A stretch of 64,000 nt of DNA. Source: Pseudomonas sp. PSB18. GTDB taxonomy: Bacteria; Pseudomonadota; Gammaproteobacteria; Pseudomonadales; Pseudomonadaceae. The notes beneath the pieces were generated by a model. The model was not told the origin of the DNA. It saw nothing but the letters and a program-made list of their open reading frames with translations, and ran no database searches. Where the stretch lies: assembly GCF_014596565.1 (NCBI RefSeq), contig NZ_NOIN01000004.1, positions 434,001 to 498,000 on the forward strand, read 5' to 3'. Both the position numbers and the translations under genes were made by a program. Below, one piece after another: positions 47,750 to 56,611 of this stretch; positions within the stretch are counted from its first letter, which is position 1; the number at the start of each line of letters is the position of its first letter.

Positions 47750-49137
47750 TGGCACCCGGCAAGAAAAAAATCCTGCTCAACGCGTTCAACATGAACTGCA
47801 TCGGGCACATCAATCACGGACTGTGGACGCATCCCCAGGACACCTCTACCCAGTACAACACTCTCGAATACTGGACCGGACTGGCGCAACTGCTGGAACG
47901 CGGGCTGTTCGACGGGTTGTTCATCGCCGATATCGTCGGGGTCTACGACGTGTATCAACAATCGGTGGACGTCACGCTGAAGGAGTCGATTCAGCTACCG
48001 GTCAACGATCCGTTGCTGTTGGTCAGTGCGATGGCCGCCGTCACGAAAAACCTGGGCTTCGGCCTCACCGCCAACCTGACCTACGAGCCGCCCTACCTGT
48101 TCGCCCGTCGCATGAGCACCCTCGACCATCTGAGCCGTGGCCGGGTCGGCTGGAACATCGTCACCGGCTACCTGGAAAGCGCCGCCAAGGCCATGGGCCT
48201 GACTGCGCAGGTCGAGCATGACCGTCGCTACGACCAGGCCGATGAATACCTGCAAGTGCTCTACAAACTGTGGGAAGGCAGCTGGGAAAACGACGCGGTG
48301 CTCAACGACCGCGAACAGCGGATCTACGCCCGACCGGAAAAAGTCCACAAGGTCCGCCACCAGGGCGAGTTCTATCGGGTCGAGGGTTACCACCTCTGCG
48401 AACCTTCACCCCAGCGTACACCGGTGCTGTTCCAGGCCGGCAGCTCGGAGCGTGGACTGCAGTTCGCCGGGCGCCACGCCGAGTGCGTGTTCATCAGCGG
48501 GCAGAACAAAGCGGCGACCAGGCACCAGGTGGACAAGGTGCGCGCCAGCGCCGTTCAGGACGGACGCAAGCCCGAGGACATCAAGGTGTTCATGGGCCTG
48601 AACGTGATCGTCGGCGAGACCGAAGCAGCCGCCTGGGCCAAGCACGCCGAATACCTGAGCTACGCCAGCGCAGAAGCCGGGGTCGCACATTTCTCCGCGT
48701 CGACGGGCATCGATTTTTCCGAGTACACACTGGACGAACCTATCCAGTACGTGAAGAACAATGCCATCCAGTCCGCTACCCGGATCCTGCAGAACAACGA
48801 TTGGACCCGGCGCAGGCTCCTGGAACAACACGCCCTGGGCGGCCGCTACATCACGCTGGTCGGCTCGGCCGAGCAGGTGGCCGACGAGCTGGAGTCATGG
48901 ATTGCCGAAACCGGTCTCGACGGTTTCAACCTGACCCGCCTTGTCACGCCACAAAGCTATGTGGACTTCATCGACCTGGTGATCCCCGAACTGCAGCGAC
49001 GCGGGTCGTACAAAACGGAATATGACCGCGGCACCCTGCGGGAAAAGCTGTTCCATGCAGAAGCTCATTTGCCCGAACGACACACCGGCTCGCACTACCG
49101 ACACGGACTCAATACTGGAAATTCTCATGACTCATGA
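47749..49137 (+). CDS. NtaA/SnaA/DszA-family FMN-dependent monooxygenase
   Basis: A 462-residue bacterial luciferase-like monooxygenase of the NtaA/SnaA/SoxA(DszA) group, which uses FMNH2 from a partner reductase to oxidise sulfones or similar substrates. Typical blocks are FNMNCIGHINHGLW, FDGLFIADIVGVYDVY, RMSTLDHLSRGRVGWNIVTGYLESAAKAMG and VLFQAGSSERGLQFAG. It starts by TGATG coupling to sfnB copy 2 and overlaps metQ. The context suggests it releases sulfur from an organosulfur compound. No flavin reductase gene is adjacent. Confidence 0.87.
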   Translation: MAPGKKKILLNAFNMNCIGHINHGLWTHPQDTSTQYNTLEYWTGLAQLLERGLFDGLFIADIVGVYDVYQQSVDVTLKESIQLPVNDPLLLVSAMAAVTKNLGFGLTANLTYEPPYLFARRMSTLDHLSRGRVGWNIVTGYLESAAKAMGLTAQVEHDRRYDQADEYLQVLYKLWEGSWENDAVLNDREQRIYARPEKVHKVRHQGEFYRVEGYHLCEPSPQRTPVLFQAGSSERGLQFAGRHAECVFISGQNKAATRHQVDKVRASAVQDGRKPEDIKVFMGLNVIVGETEAAAWAKHAEYLSYASAEAGVAHFSASTGIDFSEYTLDEPIQYVKNNAIQSATRILQNNDWTRRRLLEQHALGGRYITLVGSAEQVADELESWIAETGLDGFNLTRLVTPQSYVDFIDLVIPELQRRGSYKTEYDRGTLREKLFHAEAHLPERHTGSHYRHGLNTGNSHDS

Positions 49138-49936
49138 CACGCTCTCCTGGCCGTTCAAAGCACTGGCCCTGACCCTCAGCCTGTTCAGCCCGGCACTGTT
49201 TGCCACCGATGCACCGCTGAAAATCGGTACCACCGCCGCATTCGCCATCCCCCTGGAGGCCGCCGTGGACGAGGCGTCCAAACAAGGCCTGAAGGTCGAG
49301 TTGGTGGAGTTCAGCGACTGGATCGCGCCGAACGTCAGCCTCGCCTCCGGCGATATCGACGTGAACTATTTCCAGCACATCCCGTTCCTGGAAAATGCCA
49401 AAGCCGCCGCCGGATTCGACCTGGTGCCGTTCGCACCGGGAATCATCAACAACGTCGGCCTCTACTCGAAGAAATACAAAAGCTTCAACGAACTGCCCGA
49501 GGGCGCGAGCGTCGCCATCGCCAACGATCCGATCAACAGCGGCCGCGGCTTGCAACTGCTGGCCAAGGCCGGGTTGATCACGCTCAAGCCGGGAGTGGGC
49601 TACAAGGCCACCGAGGATGACATCGTCGCCAACCCGAAGAAGCTGCGGATCCTGCAGGTCGAAGCCGTGCAACTGGTGCGCGCCTATGAAGACGCCGACC
49701 TGGTGCAGGGATACCCCGCCTACATCCGCCTGGCGAACACCTTCGATGCTACCTCCGCGTTGCTGTTCGACGGCCTCGACCACAAGGAGTACGTCATCCA
49801 GTTCGTGATCCAGCCCAAGAGCAAGAATGACCCGCGGCTGATCAAGTTCGTCGACATCTATCAACACTCTCCTGCGGTGCGGGCAGCCCTGGACAAGGCC
49901 CATGGCAAGCTCTATCAGGCCGGTTGGGAGGGCTGA
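49127..49936 (+). CDS. MetQ-type methionine/organosulfur binding protein
   Basis: A 269-residue periplasmic protein of the NlpA/MetQ family: signal peptide ([17 protein letters not shown], cleavage near 27), then the [10 protein letters not shown] entry and the binding-site stretch [28 protein letters not shown]. It lacks a lipobox, unlike classical MetQ. It has no Met after the initiator and no Cys. It overlaps the monooxygenase gene by 11 bases, and with metN and metI forms an importer. The ligand may be methionine or an oxidised organosulfur compound. Confidence 0.86.
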   Translation: MTHDTLSWPFKALALTLSLFSPALFATDAPLKIGTTAAFAIPLEAAVDEASKQGLKVELVEFSDWIAPNVSLASGDIDVNYFQHIPFLENAKAAAGFDLVPFAPGIINNVGLYSKKYKSFNELPEGASVAIANDPINSGRGLQLLAKAGLITLKPGVGYKATEDDIVANPKKLRILQVEAVQLVRAYEDADLVQGYPAYIRLANTFDATSALLFDGLDHKEYVIQFVIQPKSKNDPRLIKFVDIYQHSPAVRAALDKAHGKLYQAGWEG

Positions 49937-49938
49937 CC

Positions 49939-51057
49939 ATGAGCGTCGCCAATGCTCGTCCCAGATCAGAAGCATCCTTGCCCCTCAGCGCCACGCACAC
50001 CGAGCTGCATCCAGAGCTCAACCGCGCCCATGTACGTTTCATCGGCGTGGGCAAGACCTACAACGGCGCCCGGGTAGCGGCTCTGCAGGGCATCGACCTG
50101 GCGATCCAGCATGGCGAAGTGTTCGGCATCATCGGCCGCAGCGGCGCCGGCAAGTCATCACTGATCCGTACCATCAACCGCCTGGAACAACCCAGCAGCG
50201 GACGGGTGCTGATCGATCAGGTCGACATCGGCGGATTCGATGAAGATCGCCTGGTGGAATTGCGTCGACGTATCGGCATGATCTTCCAGCATTTCAACCT
50301 GATGTCAGCCAAGACCGTATGGCAAAACGTCGAGTTGCCGCTGAAGGTCGCCGGCGTACCCAAGGCACAGCGCCAGCGCAAAGTCCGCGAACTGCTGGAA
50401 CTGGTCGGCCTGCAAGACAAGCACAAGGCTTACCCGGCGCAGCTCTCGGGTGGCCAGAAGCAACGCGTCGGGATCGCCCGGGCGCTGGTGCACGACCCAC
50501 AGATCTTGCTGTGCGACGAGGCCACCTCGGCCCTGGACCCGGAGACCACCCAATCGATTCTCGGCCTGCTGCGCCAGATCAATCAGCGGCTGGGCCTGAC
50601 CATCGTGTTGATCACCCATGAAATGGCGGTGATCCGTGAGGTCTGCGACCGCGTGGTGGTGCTCGAACAAGGGCGGATCGTTGAACAAGGGCCGGTCTGG
50701 GAGGTATTCGGCAACCCTCGGCATGAGGTCAGCCGGACATTGTTGGCGCCGTTGCAACAGGCCTTGCCAGAGGAATTGCAAAGCCGTTTGCAGGCACAAC
50801 CGCCATCGGCAGACGCAGCTGCGGTGCTGCGCTTGCAATTCACGGGTACGGGGCGGGAGGAACCGGATCTCGCGGCGCTATTCAGTGCCCTGGGCGGACG
50901 GGTGCGATTGCTGCATGGGGGTATCGAACGGATTCAGGGTCATGGGCTGGGACAATTGCTGCTGGCGGTCAGCGGCTCGTCCTGGGGCGTCGAAGAACTG
51001 CGGCAACGCGCCGGCAATTGGGCGCAACAGGTGGAGGTGCTGGGCTATGTGGTTTGA
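49939..51057 (+). CDS. MetN-type ABC transporter ATPase with NIL domain
   Basis: A 372-residue ATPase. Walker A is [13 protein letters not shown] near residue 85, the signature [15 protein letters not shown] and Walker [17 protein letters not shown]-terminal regulatory NIL/ACT-like domain runs from about residue 290, as in methionine transporters. The start at 49939 ([13 protein letters not shown]) follows GGGAGGG two bases after metQ. It overlaps metI by 11 bases. Relative to E. coli MetN it has an extra 30-residue N-terminal stretch. Confidence 0.88.
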   Translation: MSVANARPRSEASLPLSATHTELHPELNRAHVRFIGVGKTYNGARVAALQGIDLAIQHGEVFGIIGRSGAGKSSLIRTINRLEQPSSGRVLIDQVDIGGFDEDRLVELRRRIGMIFQHFNLMSAKTVWQNVELPLKVAGVPKAQRQRKVRELLELVGLQDKHKAYPAQLSGGQKQRVGIARALVHDPQILLCDEATSALDPETTQSILGLLRQINQRLGLTIVLITHEMAVIREVCDRVVVLEQGRIVEQGPVWEVFGNPRHEVSRTLLAPLQQALPEELQSRLQAQPPSADAAAVLRLQFTGTGREEPDLAALFSALGGRVRLLHGGIERIQGHGLGQLLLAVSGSSWGVEELRQRAGNWAQQVEVLGYVV

Positions 51058-51691
51058 TCGGTTGCTGCAGGGTTTCATCGACACGCTGCTGATGGTGGGC
51101 GTGTCGTCGCTGATCGCGTTACCAACCGGCATCGCACTGGCAGTGATTCTGGTCACCAGCGGCAAGGGCGGGATCTACGAAGCGCCCACGTTGAACCGCG
51201 CCCTGGGCGCGTTCGTGAATCTGTTCCGTTCGATACCCTTCCTGATCCTCATGGTGGCGCTGATCCCGTTTACGCGGCTGATCGTCGGCACAACCTACGG
51301 CGTGTGGGCTGCCGTGGTGCCGTTGACCATCGCTGCCACGCCGTTCTTCGCCCGCATCGCCGAAGTCAGCCTGCGGGAAGTCGACCACGGCTTGATCGAA
51401 GCCGCCCAGGCCATGGGCTGCCGACGCTGGCATATCGTCTGGCACGTGCTGTTGCCAGAAGCACTGCCGGGCATCGTTGGCGGCTTTACCATCACGCTGG
51501 TGACCATGATCAATTCCTCGGCCATGGCCGGGGCCATCGGTGCCGGCGGCCTGGGGGACATTGCCTATCGTTATGGTTACCAGCGCTTCGACAGCCAGAT
51601 CATGCTCACCGTGATCGTGTTGCTGGTGGCACTGGTGGCGCTGATTCAGTTGGGCGGTGATCGGTTGGCGCGAGGGCTGAACAGGCGTTGA
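51047..51691 (+). CDS. MetI-type ABC transporter permease
   Basis: A 214-residue permease with about five hydrophobic segments. Conserved stretches are [23 protein letters not shown] and the coupling loop [35 protein letters not shown]. The ATG at 51047 lies inside the metN end and follows GGAGGTG. It closes the six-gene sfnB-sfnB-monooxygenase-metQNI operon. Confidence 0.89.
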   Translation: MWFDRLLQGFIDTLLMVGVSSLIALPTGIALAVILVTSGKGGIYEAPTLNRALGAFVNLFRSIPFLILMVALIPFTRLIVGTTYGVWAAVVPLTIAATPFFARIAEVSLREVDHGLIEAAQAMGCRRWHIVWHVLLPEALPGIVGGFTITLVTMINSSAMAGAIGAGGLGDIAYRYGYQRFDSQIMLTVIVLLVALVALIQLGGDRLARGLNRR

Positions 51692-51747
51692 GTCGATGCT
51701 GTGACGATGGGGTATAGTCGGCTTTCGCTCCCTACTCAAGCCTCGCC

Positions 51748-52377
51748 ATGAAACACTCTCCCGACGACCTCCACGCCATCACCGCCACGACCCTGGGCCA
51801 TTACAACTCGGTCGCCGAGAGCTTTCGCGAAGGTACTCGCGATCACGACGTCAGCCAGAACATCGACGCGCTACTACGGCATATCCATGGCCCGGCACCG
51901 CTCCACATTCTCGATTTCGGCTGCGGTCCGGGGCGGGATCTGCAGACTTTCACCCGCATGGGACACGTTGCGGTGGGTCTCGACGGTTCGCAAGCATTCG
52001 CCCGAATGGCTCGCCAGGACAGTGGTTGCGAAGTGTGGCAGCAGGACTTCCTGCAACTTGACCTGCCAACCGAACGCTTCGACGGGATTTTCGCCAACGC
52101 CGTGCTGTTTCATATCCCGGTCCAGGAACTGCCGCGAGTGCTCAAGCAGTTGCATGCCACCCTCAAACCCGATGGCGTGCTGTTCAGCTCCAATCCCCGC
52201 GGCGAGAACCAGGAAGGCTGGAGCGGCCAGCGCTACGGCGCCTACCACGACGTTGAAGCCTGGCGCACGTTGCTCACCGCCGCCGGTTTCGTCGAGCTGG
52301 AGCACTACTACCGGCCGGCGGGGCTACCCCGGGAGCAACAGCCATGGCTGGCGAGTGTCTGGCGCAAGACTGTCTGA
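51748..52377 (+). CDS. Class I SAM-dependent methyltransferase
   Basis: A 209-residue methyltransferase with motif I LHILDFGCGPGRDLQTF, VGLDGSQAFARMAR (motif II acidic residue), and NAVLFHIPVQELPRVLKQL. The substrate is not visible. It is 56 bases past metI with its own upstream gap (a TATAGTC-type sequence near 51712), so it may be separately transcribed. It faces the convergent small solute-binding gene across a REP doublet. Confidence 0.86.
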   Translation: MKHSPDDLHAITATTLGHYNSVAESFREGTRDHDVSQNIDALLRHIHGPAPLHILDFGCGPGRDLQTFTRMGHVAVGLDGSQAFARMARQDSGCEVWQQDFLQLDLPTERFDGIFANAVLFHIPVQELPRVLKQLHATLKPDGVLFSSNPRGENQEGWSGQRYGAYHDVEAWRTLLTAAGFVELEHYYRPAGLPREQQPWLASVWRKTV

Positions 52378-52387
52378 CCCTTGAAGA

Positions 52388-52459
52388 CGTCATCGCGAGC
52401 AGGCTCGCTCCCACATGGGAACCTCATCGCCTGTGGGAGCGAGCCTGCTCGCGATGACG
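52388..52459. repeat. REP doublet, perfect arms
   Basis: CGTCATCGCGAGCAGGCTCG with CTCCCACA at 52388-52415 is exactly complementary to 52432-52459. The two arms of 28 bases surround a 16-base loop, between convergent genes. Confidence 0.93.
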
Positions 52460-52462
52460 GCA

Positions 52463-53041
52463 CTACTGTCCAACCGGTTGCTGCTTACCCAACCACTTCT
52501 GCGACAACTGCTCCAACCTCCCATCATCCTTGATGCGCGCCAGGGCGTTGTCCACGCTGGCCTTGAACGCCGGGTTGCCCTTCTGGAACGGAATCACCAG
52601 GCTCGGTGCCGGGCCGCTCTTTTCTTCTGGTTGAAAAGACTGCGCCATCATGAGCGGACGTGATGTGTCGTCCTTGCTCGCCAGCAGTTGCGCATCCGGA
52701 CGGCTGTAAGCGGCACTGGTATCGAAACGTTCCGCCAGTTCCGGGGTCATTGCTATGTGGTTGATGGCGACGTCGTACTTGCCACTTTCCACGCCGCTCA
52801 GCAGATCCGCGGCATCGGTGACCACAAAGTCGGCGCGTACATCGAGTTCATTGGCCAGCATCTGGCCCAGTTCCACTTCAAAGCCGGTGAGCTTGCCGTC
52901 TTCCTTGAAGTTGAAGGGAGCGGCATTGGCTTCGAGGGCGATGCGCAGTTCGCCACGATCGTTGATGTCGTCGATCAATTCGGCATGGGCCAAAGGGCTC
53001 AAGAGGGGTAGCAGGCAGATCAGGCCAGGCAGAAAACGCAT
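52463..53041 (-). CDS. Shortened periplasmic amino-acid-type binding protein
   Basis: A 192-residue protein with a signal peptide (ICLLPLLSPLAHAE, cleavage near 20) and a bacterial SBP3 fold: LRIALEANAAPFNFKEDGKL and GFEVELGQMLANEL. It is about 60-70 residues shorter than family members such as TcyJ. The segment for most of lobe 2 (GKKVGVxxGT to the DAxLVD region) is missing, and the sequence passes directly from DAQLLASKDD to LVIPFQKGNPAFKASVDNAL. The start at 53041 is fixed by AAGGAG. No transporter partner is adjacent. It may be a sensor or a degraded receptor. Confidence 0.8.
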   Translation of the reverse strand: MRFLPGLICLLPLLSPLAHAELIDDINDRGELRIALEANAAPFNFKEDGKLTGFEVELGQMLANELDVRADFVVTDAADLLSGVESGKYDVAINHIAMTPELAERFDTSAAYSRPDAQLLASKDDTSRPLMMAQSFQPEEKSGPAPSLVIPFQKGNPAFKASVDNALARIKDDGRLEQLSQKWLGKQQPVGQ

Positions 53042-53174
53042 GGTCACTCCTTGGTATTTGTACAAGCGACGCTCGTTTCAGGCTCGCTTTGCTATGGTTG
53101 TTGCAGGCTTCGACAACGATTGGTCATGAAGTTGTCACGACCAGCAGGATTTCACGGAAAAACTGGAGAAAAAA

Positions 53175-53597
53175 ATGAAAAGCTTTATGTCACGTGCAGT
53201 TTTAGCAGGGCTGATGCTGGGAACTTCGATGCTGGCGGCAGCGACGCCTGCGCCTAAAGACGCAAAAGTATTTTTCGTGTCCCCAGCGGATGGCGCCACC
53301 GTCTCCCAGGAATTCAAGGTCAAGTTTGGCGTCGAGGGCATTGCGCTGGCGCCGGCGGGTGATACGACAAAGAACACCGGACATCACCACCTGCTGATCG
53401 ACGTCGACAAACTGCCGGCCGCTGGCGCGGCGATTCCGGCCGACGCCAACCACATGCACTTCGGCAAGGCGCAAACCGAGGCCACCATCAAACTGGCGCC
53501 CGGCAAGCACACCTTGCAGCTGGAGCTGGGCGACTTCAGCCATGTACCGTTCGATCCGCCGATTGTCTCTGAAAAGATCACCGTAAACGTGAAATAA
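53175..53597 (+). CDS. DUF4399 periplasmic protein
   Basis: A 140-residue protein with signal peptide (SRAVLAGLMLGTSMLAAATP, cleavage near 23-26) and a DUF4399 beta-sandwich: FFVSPADGATVSQEFKVKFGVEGI, NTGHHHLLIDVDKLP and NHMHFGKAQTEATIKLAPGKHTLQLELGDFSHVPF. The clustered histidines (GHHHLL, HMHFG) suggest metal or copper binding, which is unproven. AAACTGGAGAAA precedes the ATG. It is monocistronic, ending at a REP hairpin and a terminator. Confidence 0.85.
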   Translation: MKSFMSRAVLAGLMLGTSMLAAATPAPKDAKVFFVSPADGATVSQEFKVKFGVEGIALAPAGDTTKNTGHHHLLIDVDKLPAAGAAIPADANHMHFGKAQTEATIKLAPGKHTLQLELGDFSHVPFDPPIVSEKITVNVK

Positions 53598-53624
53598 ACG
53601 TGATTGGCTGACAGTAAATAACCT

Positions 53625-53654
53625 CTGTGGGAGCGAGCAGGCTCGCTCCCACAG
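53625..53654. repeat. Compact REP hairpin
   Basis: CTGTGGGAGCGAGC at 53625-53638 pairs exactly with GCTCGCTCCCACAG at 53641-53654 around a two-base loop. The REP doublet has collapsed to a single hairpin. Confidence 0.9.
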
Positions 53655-53670
53655 GTTTATGTCAGGCAAT

Positions 53671-53704
53671 AAAAAACGGGAGTCCTTAAGGACTCCCGTT
53701 TTTT
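53671..53704. terminator. Bidirectional terminator between DUF4399 gene and serA
   Basis: AAAAAACGGGAGTCC and GGACTCCCGTTTTTT form a perfect 15-bp stem around a TTAA loop. The A and T runs permit termination in both directions. It separates the convergent DUF4399 gene and serA. Confidence 0.93.
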
Positions 53705-53744
53705 CATTACATGCCACTTGAAGCTAACAGCTCGCCGCTGCTCT

Positions 53745-54974
53745 TTAGAACAACACGCGGGACCGGATGGTGCCCTTGATGTGCTGCAGCTTCTCTTGCG
53801 CCAGGTCCGAGTATTCGGCGTCGACGTCGATCACGACGTAGCCGACCTTGTCGTTGGTCTGCAGGAACTGACCGGAAATGTTGATGCCGTTTTCCGCGAA
53901 GACCTTGTTGATCTCGCTCATCACACCCGGAATGTTTTCGTGGATGTGCAGCAGACGGTGCTTGCCAGGGTGCGCCGGCAGGGCCACTTCCGGGAAGTTC
54001 ACGGACGATACCGAGGTACCGTTGTCGCTGTACTTGACCAGCTTTTCCGCCACTTCCAGGCCGATGTTGGCCTGGGCTTCAGCGGTGGAACCGCCGATGT
54101 GCGGGGTCAGGATCACGTTGTCCAGGCCACGCAGCGGGCTTTCGAAGATATCGTCGTTGGAGCGCGGCTCCACCGGGAACACGTCGATGGCAGCGCCGAT
54201 CAGGTGCTTGTCCTTGATCGCGTCGGCCAGGGCGTCGAGCTTGACCACAGTGCCGCGGGCGGCGTTGATCAGGATCCCGCCCTTCTTGATGGCGCGGATT
54301 TCCTTCTCGCCGATCATCCACTGGGTCGCTGCGGTTTCCGGCACGTGCAGGGTCACGATGTCGGACATGCCCAACAACTCATGCAGATCGTTGACCTGGG
54401 TGGCGTTGCCCAGTGGCAGCTTGGTCACGGTGTCGTAGAAGAACACCTGCATGCCCAGGCCTTCGGCCAGGACCGACAGTTGGGTGCCGATCGAACCATA
54501 ACCGACGATACCCAGCTTCTTGCCACGGATTTCGAAGGAGTTGGCCGCGCTCTTGATCCAGCCGCCACGGTGGCAGGAAGCGTTTTTCTCGGGAATGCCG
54601 CGCAACAGCAGAATCGCTTCGGCCAGCACCAGTTCGGCAACGGAACGGGTGTTGGAGTACGGCGCGTTGAACACCGCGATACCGCGCTCGCGAGCCGCGT
54701 CGAGGTCAACCTGGTTGGTGCCGATGCAGAAGCAGCCGACCGCCACCAGTTTCTTGGCGTGGTCAAAGATCTCTTCGGTCAATTGAGTGCGGGAGCGAAT
54801 ACCGATGAAATGAGCATCGGCGATCTTTTCCTTGAGCTGGGCTTCCGGCAGAGAACTGGTGATGTACTCGATACTGGTATAGCCCGCCGACTTGAGGACG
54901 TCGACAGCCGATTGGTGGACGCCTTCGAGGAGAAGGAACCTGATCTTGCTCTTATCGAGAGAAGTCTTGCTCAT
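53745..54974 (-). CDS. serA: D-3-phosphoglycerate dehydrogenase
   Basis: SerA oxidises 3-phosphoglycerate to 3-phosphohydroxypyruvate, opening serine synthesis, and can reduce 2-ketoglutarate to D-2-hydroxyglutarate. The NAD loop is LGIVGYGSIGTQL near residue 157. The D-2-hydroxyacid signature and ILINAARGTVVKLDAL with LTPHIGGST follow. A C-terminal ACT domain from about residue 338 (HIHENIPGVMSEINKVF) senses serine. Length is 409 residues, as in E. coli. It is divergent from the D-2-hydroxyglutarate dehydrogenase gene by 202 bases. Confidence 0.95.
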   Translation of the reverse strand: MSKTSLDKSKIRFLLLEGVHQSAVDVLKSAGYTSIEYITSSLPEAQLKEKIADAHFIGIRSRTQLTEEIFDHAKKLVAVGCFCIGTNQVDLDAARERGIAVFNAPYSNTRSVAELVLAEAILLLRGIPEKNASCHRGGWIKSAANSFEIRGKKLGIVGYGSIGTQLSVLAEGLGMQVFFYDTVTKLPLGNATQVNDLHELLGMSDIVTLHVPETAATQWMIGEKEIRAIKKGGILINAARGTVVKLDALADAIKDKHLIGAAIDVFPVEPRSNDDIFESPLRGLDNVILTPHIGGSTAEAQANIGLEVAEKLVKYSDNGTSVSSVNFPEVALPAHPGKHRLLHIHENIPGVMSEINKVFAENGINISGQFLQTNDKVGYVVIDVDAEYSDLAQEKLQHIKGTIRSRVLF

Positions 54975-55176
54975 CTGCGTAAACCTGTGTCCCGGAAAAA
55001 ATGGCAGGGAATCGGACCGCGCAATGCTGGCCCGACCGGCGTGATGGCCGTCGCCGCAGAACGACCTTCGGCACTGTCCTGCGGGGGCGGTATGCTAGCA
55101 TATGCGACCTGCAAACACTCATTCTGCGACATGAAGCGTTCTCAGGGTGACCATGAATTGTTCGAGAGTTTTGCCG

Positions 55177-56571
55177 ATGACCAATCCAGCCCTGATAGAA
55201 GAACTCAAGTCCCTGGTCGAGCCTGGCAAGGTCCTGACCGATGCCGACGCCCTGCAAACCTATGGCAAGGATTGGACCCGGCACTTCGCCCCGGCGCCGA
55301 GCGCCATCGTTTTCCCCAAGACCATCGAACAGGTCCAGGCCATCGTGCGCTGGGCCAATGAACACAGGGTTGCCCTGGTGCCATCGGGCGGGCGTACCGG
55401 GCTTTCCGCCGCAGCCGTGGCGGCCAGCGGCGAAGTGGTCGTGTCATTCGACTACATGAACCAGATTCTCGAGGTGAACCTCACCGACCGCACCGCCGTC
55501 TGCCAACCGGGCGTGATCACCGAACAATTACAGAACAAGGCTGAAGAGCATGGACTGTACTACCCGGTGGACTTCGCTTCGGCCGGTTCCAGCCAGATTG
55601 GCGGCAATATCGGCACCAATGCCGGCGGAATCAAGGTAATTCGCTATGGCATGACCCGCAACTGGGTAGCCGGGATGAAAGTCGTCACCGGTAAGGGCGA
55701 CCTGCTGGAGCTGAACAAGGACCTGATCAAGAACGCCACCGGCTATGACCTGCGGCAGCTGTTCATCGGCGCCGAAGGCACCCTCGGTTTCGTGGTCGAG
55801 GCCACCATGCGCCTGGATCGGGCGCCGAAGAATCTCACGGCGATGGTGCTCGGCACACCGGACTTCGATTCGATCATGCCGGTGCTCCACGCCTTCCAAG
55901 GCAAGCTCGACCTGACTGCCTTCGAATTTTTCTCCGACAAGGCCCTGGCCAAGATCATGGGCCGTGGCGACGTACCCGCGCCGTTCGAAACCGACTGCCC
56001 GTTCTACGCCCTGCTGGAGTTCGAAGCCACCACCGAAGCAGTCGCCAATCAGGCCCTGGAAACCTTCGAGCACTGCGTGGAGCAAGGCTGGGTGCTGGAC
56101 GGCGTGATGAGCCAGAGCGAAACCCAGCTACAGAATCTGTGGAAACTGCGCGAGTACATCTCCGAAACCATTTCCCACTGGACGCCGTACAAGAACGACA
56201 TCTCGGTGACCGTCTCGAAAGTCCCGGAATTCCTCAAGGAAATAGACGCGATCGTCGGCAAACACTACCCGGACTTCGAAGTCGTCTGGTACGGCCACAT
56301 CGGCGACGGCAACCTGCACCTGAATATCCTCAAGCCGGAGAGCCTGGGCAAGGATGAGTTCTTCGCCAAATGTGCGACAGTGAACAAATGGGTTTTCGAG
56401 ATCGTCGAGAAGTACAACGGCTCGATTTCGGCAGAGCACGGCGTGGGCATGACCAAGCGCGATTACCTGACCTATAGTCGCTCCCCGGTGGAAATCGAAT
56501 ACATGAAGGCCATCAAGGCCGCATTCGACCCGAACGGCATCATGAATCCGGGCAAGATTTTCGCGGTGTGA
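55177..56571 (+). CDS. D-2-hydroxyglutarate dehydrogenase (FAD)
   Basis: A 464-residue FAD enzyme of the GlcD/D-lactate dehydrogenase family. The FAD-binding PSGGRTGLSAAAVA and SAGSSQIGGNIGTNAGGIKVIRYGMTRNWV are clear, and the C-terminal domain carries HIGDGNLHLNI and the metal-binding ISAEHGVGMTKRDYL. Its position opposite serA matches the pseudomonad pair in which SerA makes D-2-hydroxyglutarate and this enzyme recycles it to 2-ketoglutarate through electron-transfer flavoprotein. The ATG at 55177 (MTNPALIEELK) is preferred. The longer frame upstream lacks homology. Confidence 0.88.
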   Translation: MTNPALIEELKSLVEPGKVLTDADALQTYGKDWTRHFAPAPSAIVFPKTIEQVQAIVRWANEHRVALVPSGGRTGLSAAAVAASGEVVVSFDYMNQILEVNLTDRTAVCQPGVITEQLQNKAEEHGLYYPVDFASAGSSQIGGNIGTNAGGIKVIRYGMTRNWVAGMKVVTGKGDLLELNKDLIKNATGYDLRQLFIGAEGTLGFVVEATMRLDRAPKNLTAMVLGTPDFDSIMPVLHAFQGKLDLTAFEFFSDKALAKIMGRGDVPAPFETDCPFYALLEFEATTEAVANQALETFEHCVEQGWVLDGVMSQSETQLQNLWKLREYISETISHWTPYKNDISVTVSKVPEFLKEIDAIVGKHYPDFEVVWYGHIGDGNLHLNILKPESLGKDEFFAKCATVNKWVFEIVEKYNGSISAEHGVGMTKRDYLTYSRSPVEIEYMKAIKAAFDPNGIMNPGKIFAV

Positions 56572-56611
56572 TGTAAAACACTTGATGAGTTTCAGAAAAC
56601 AGGAGTCGGTA

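Noticed and set aside
53718..55361. A 547-codon plus-strand frame
   Set aside because: It is antisense to serA across its whole length and has no matching motifs.
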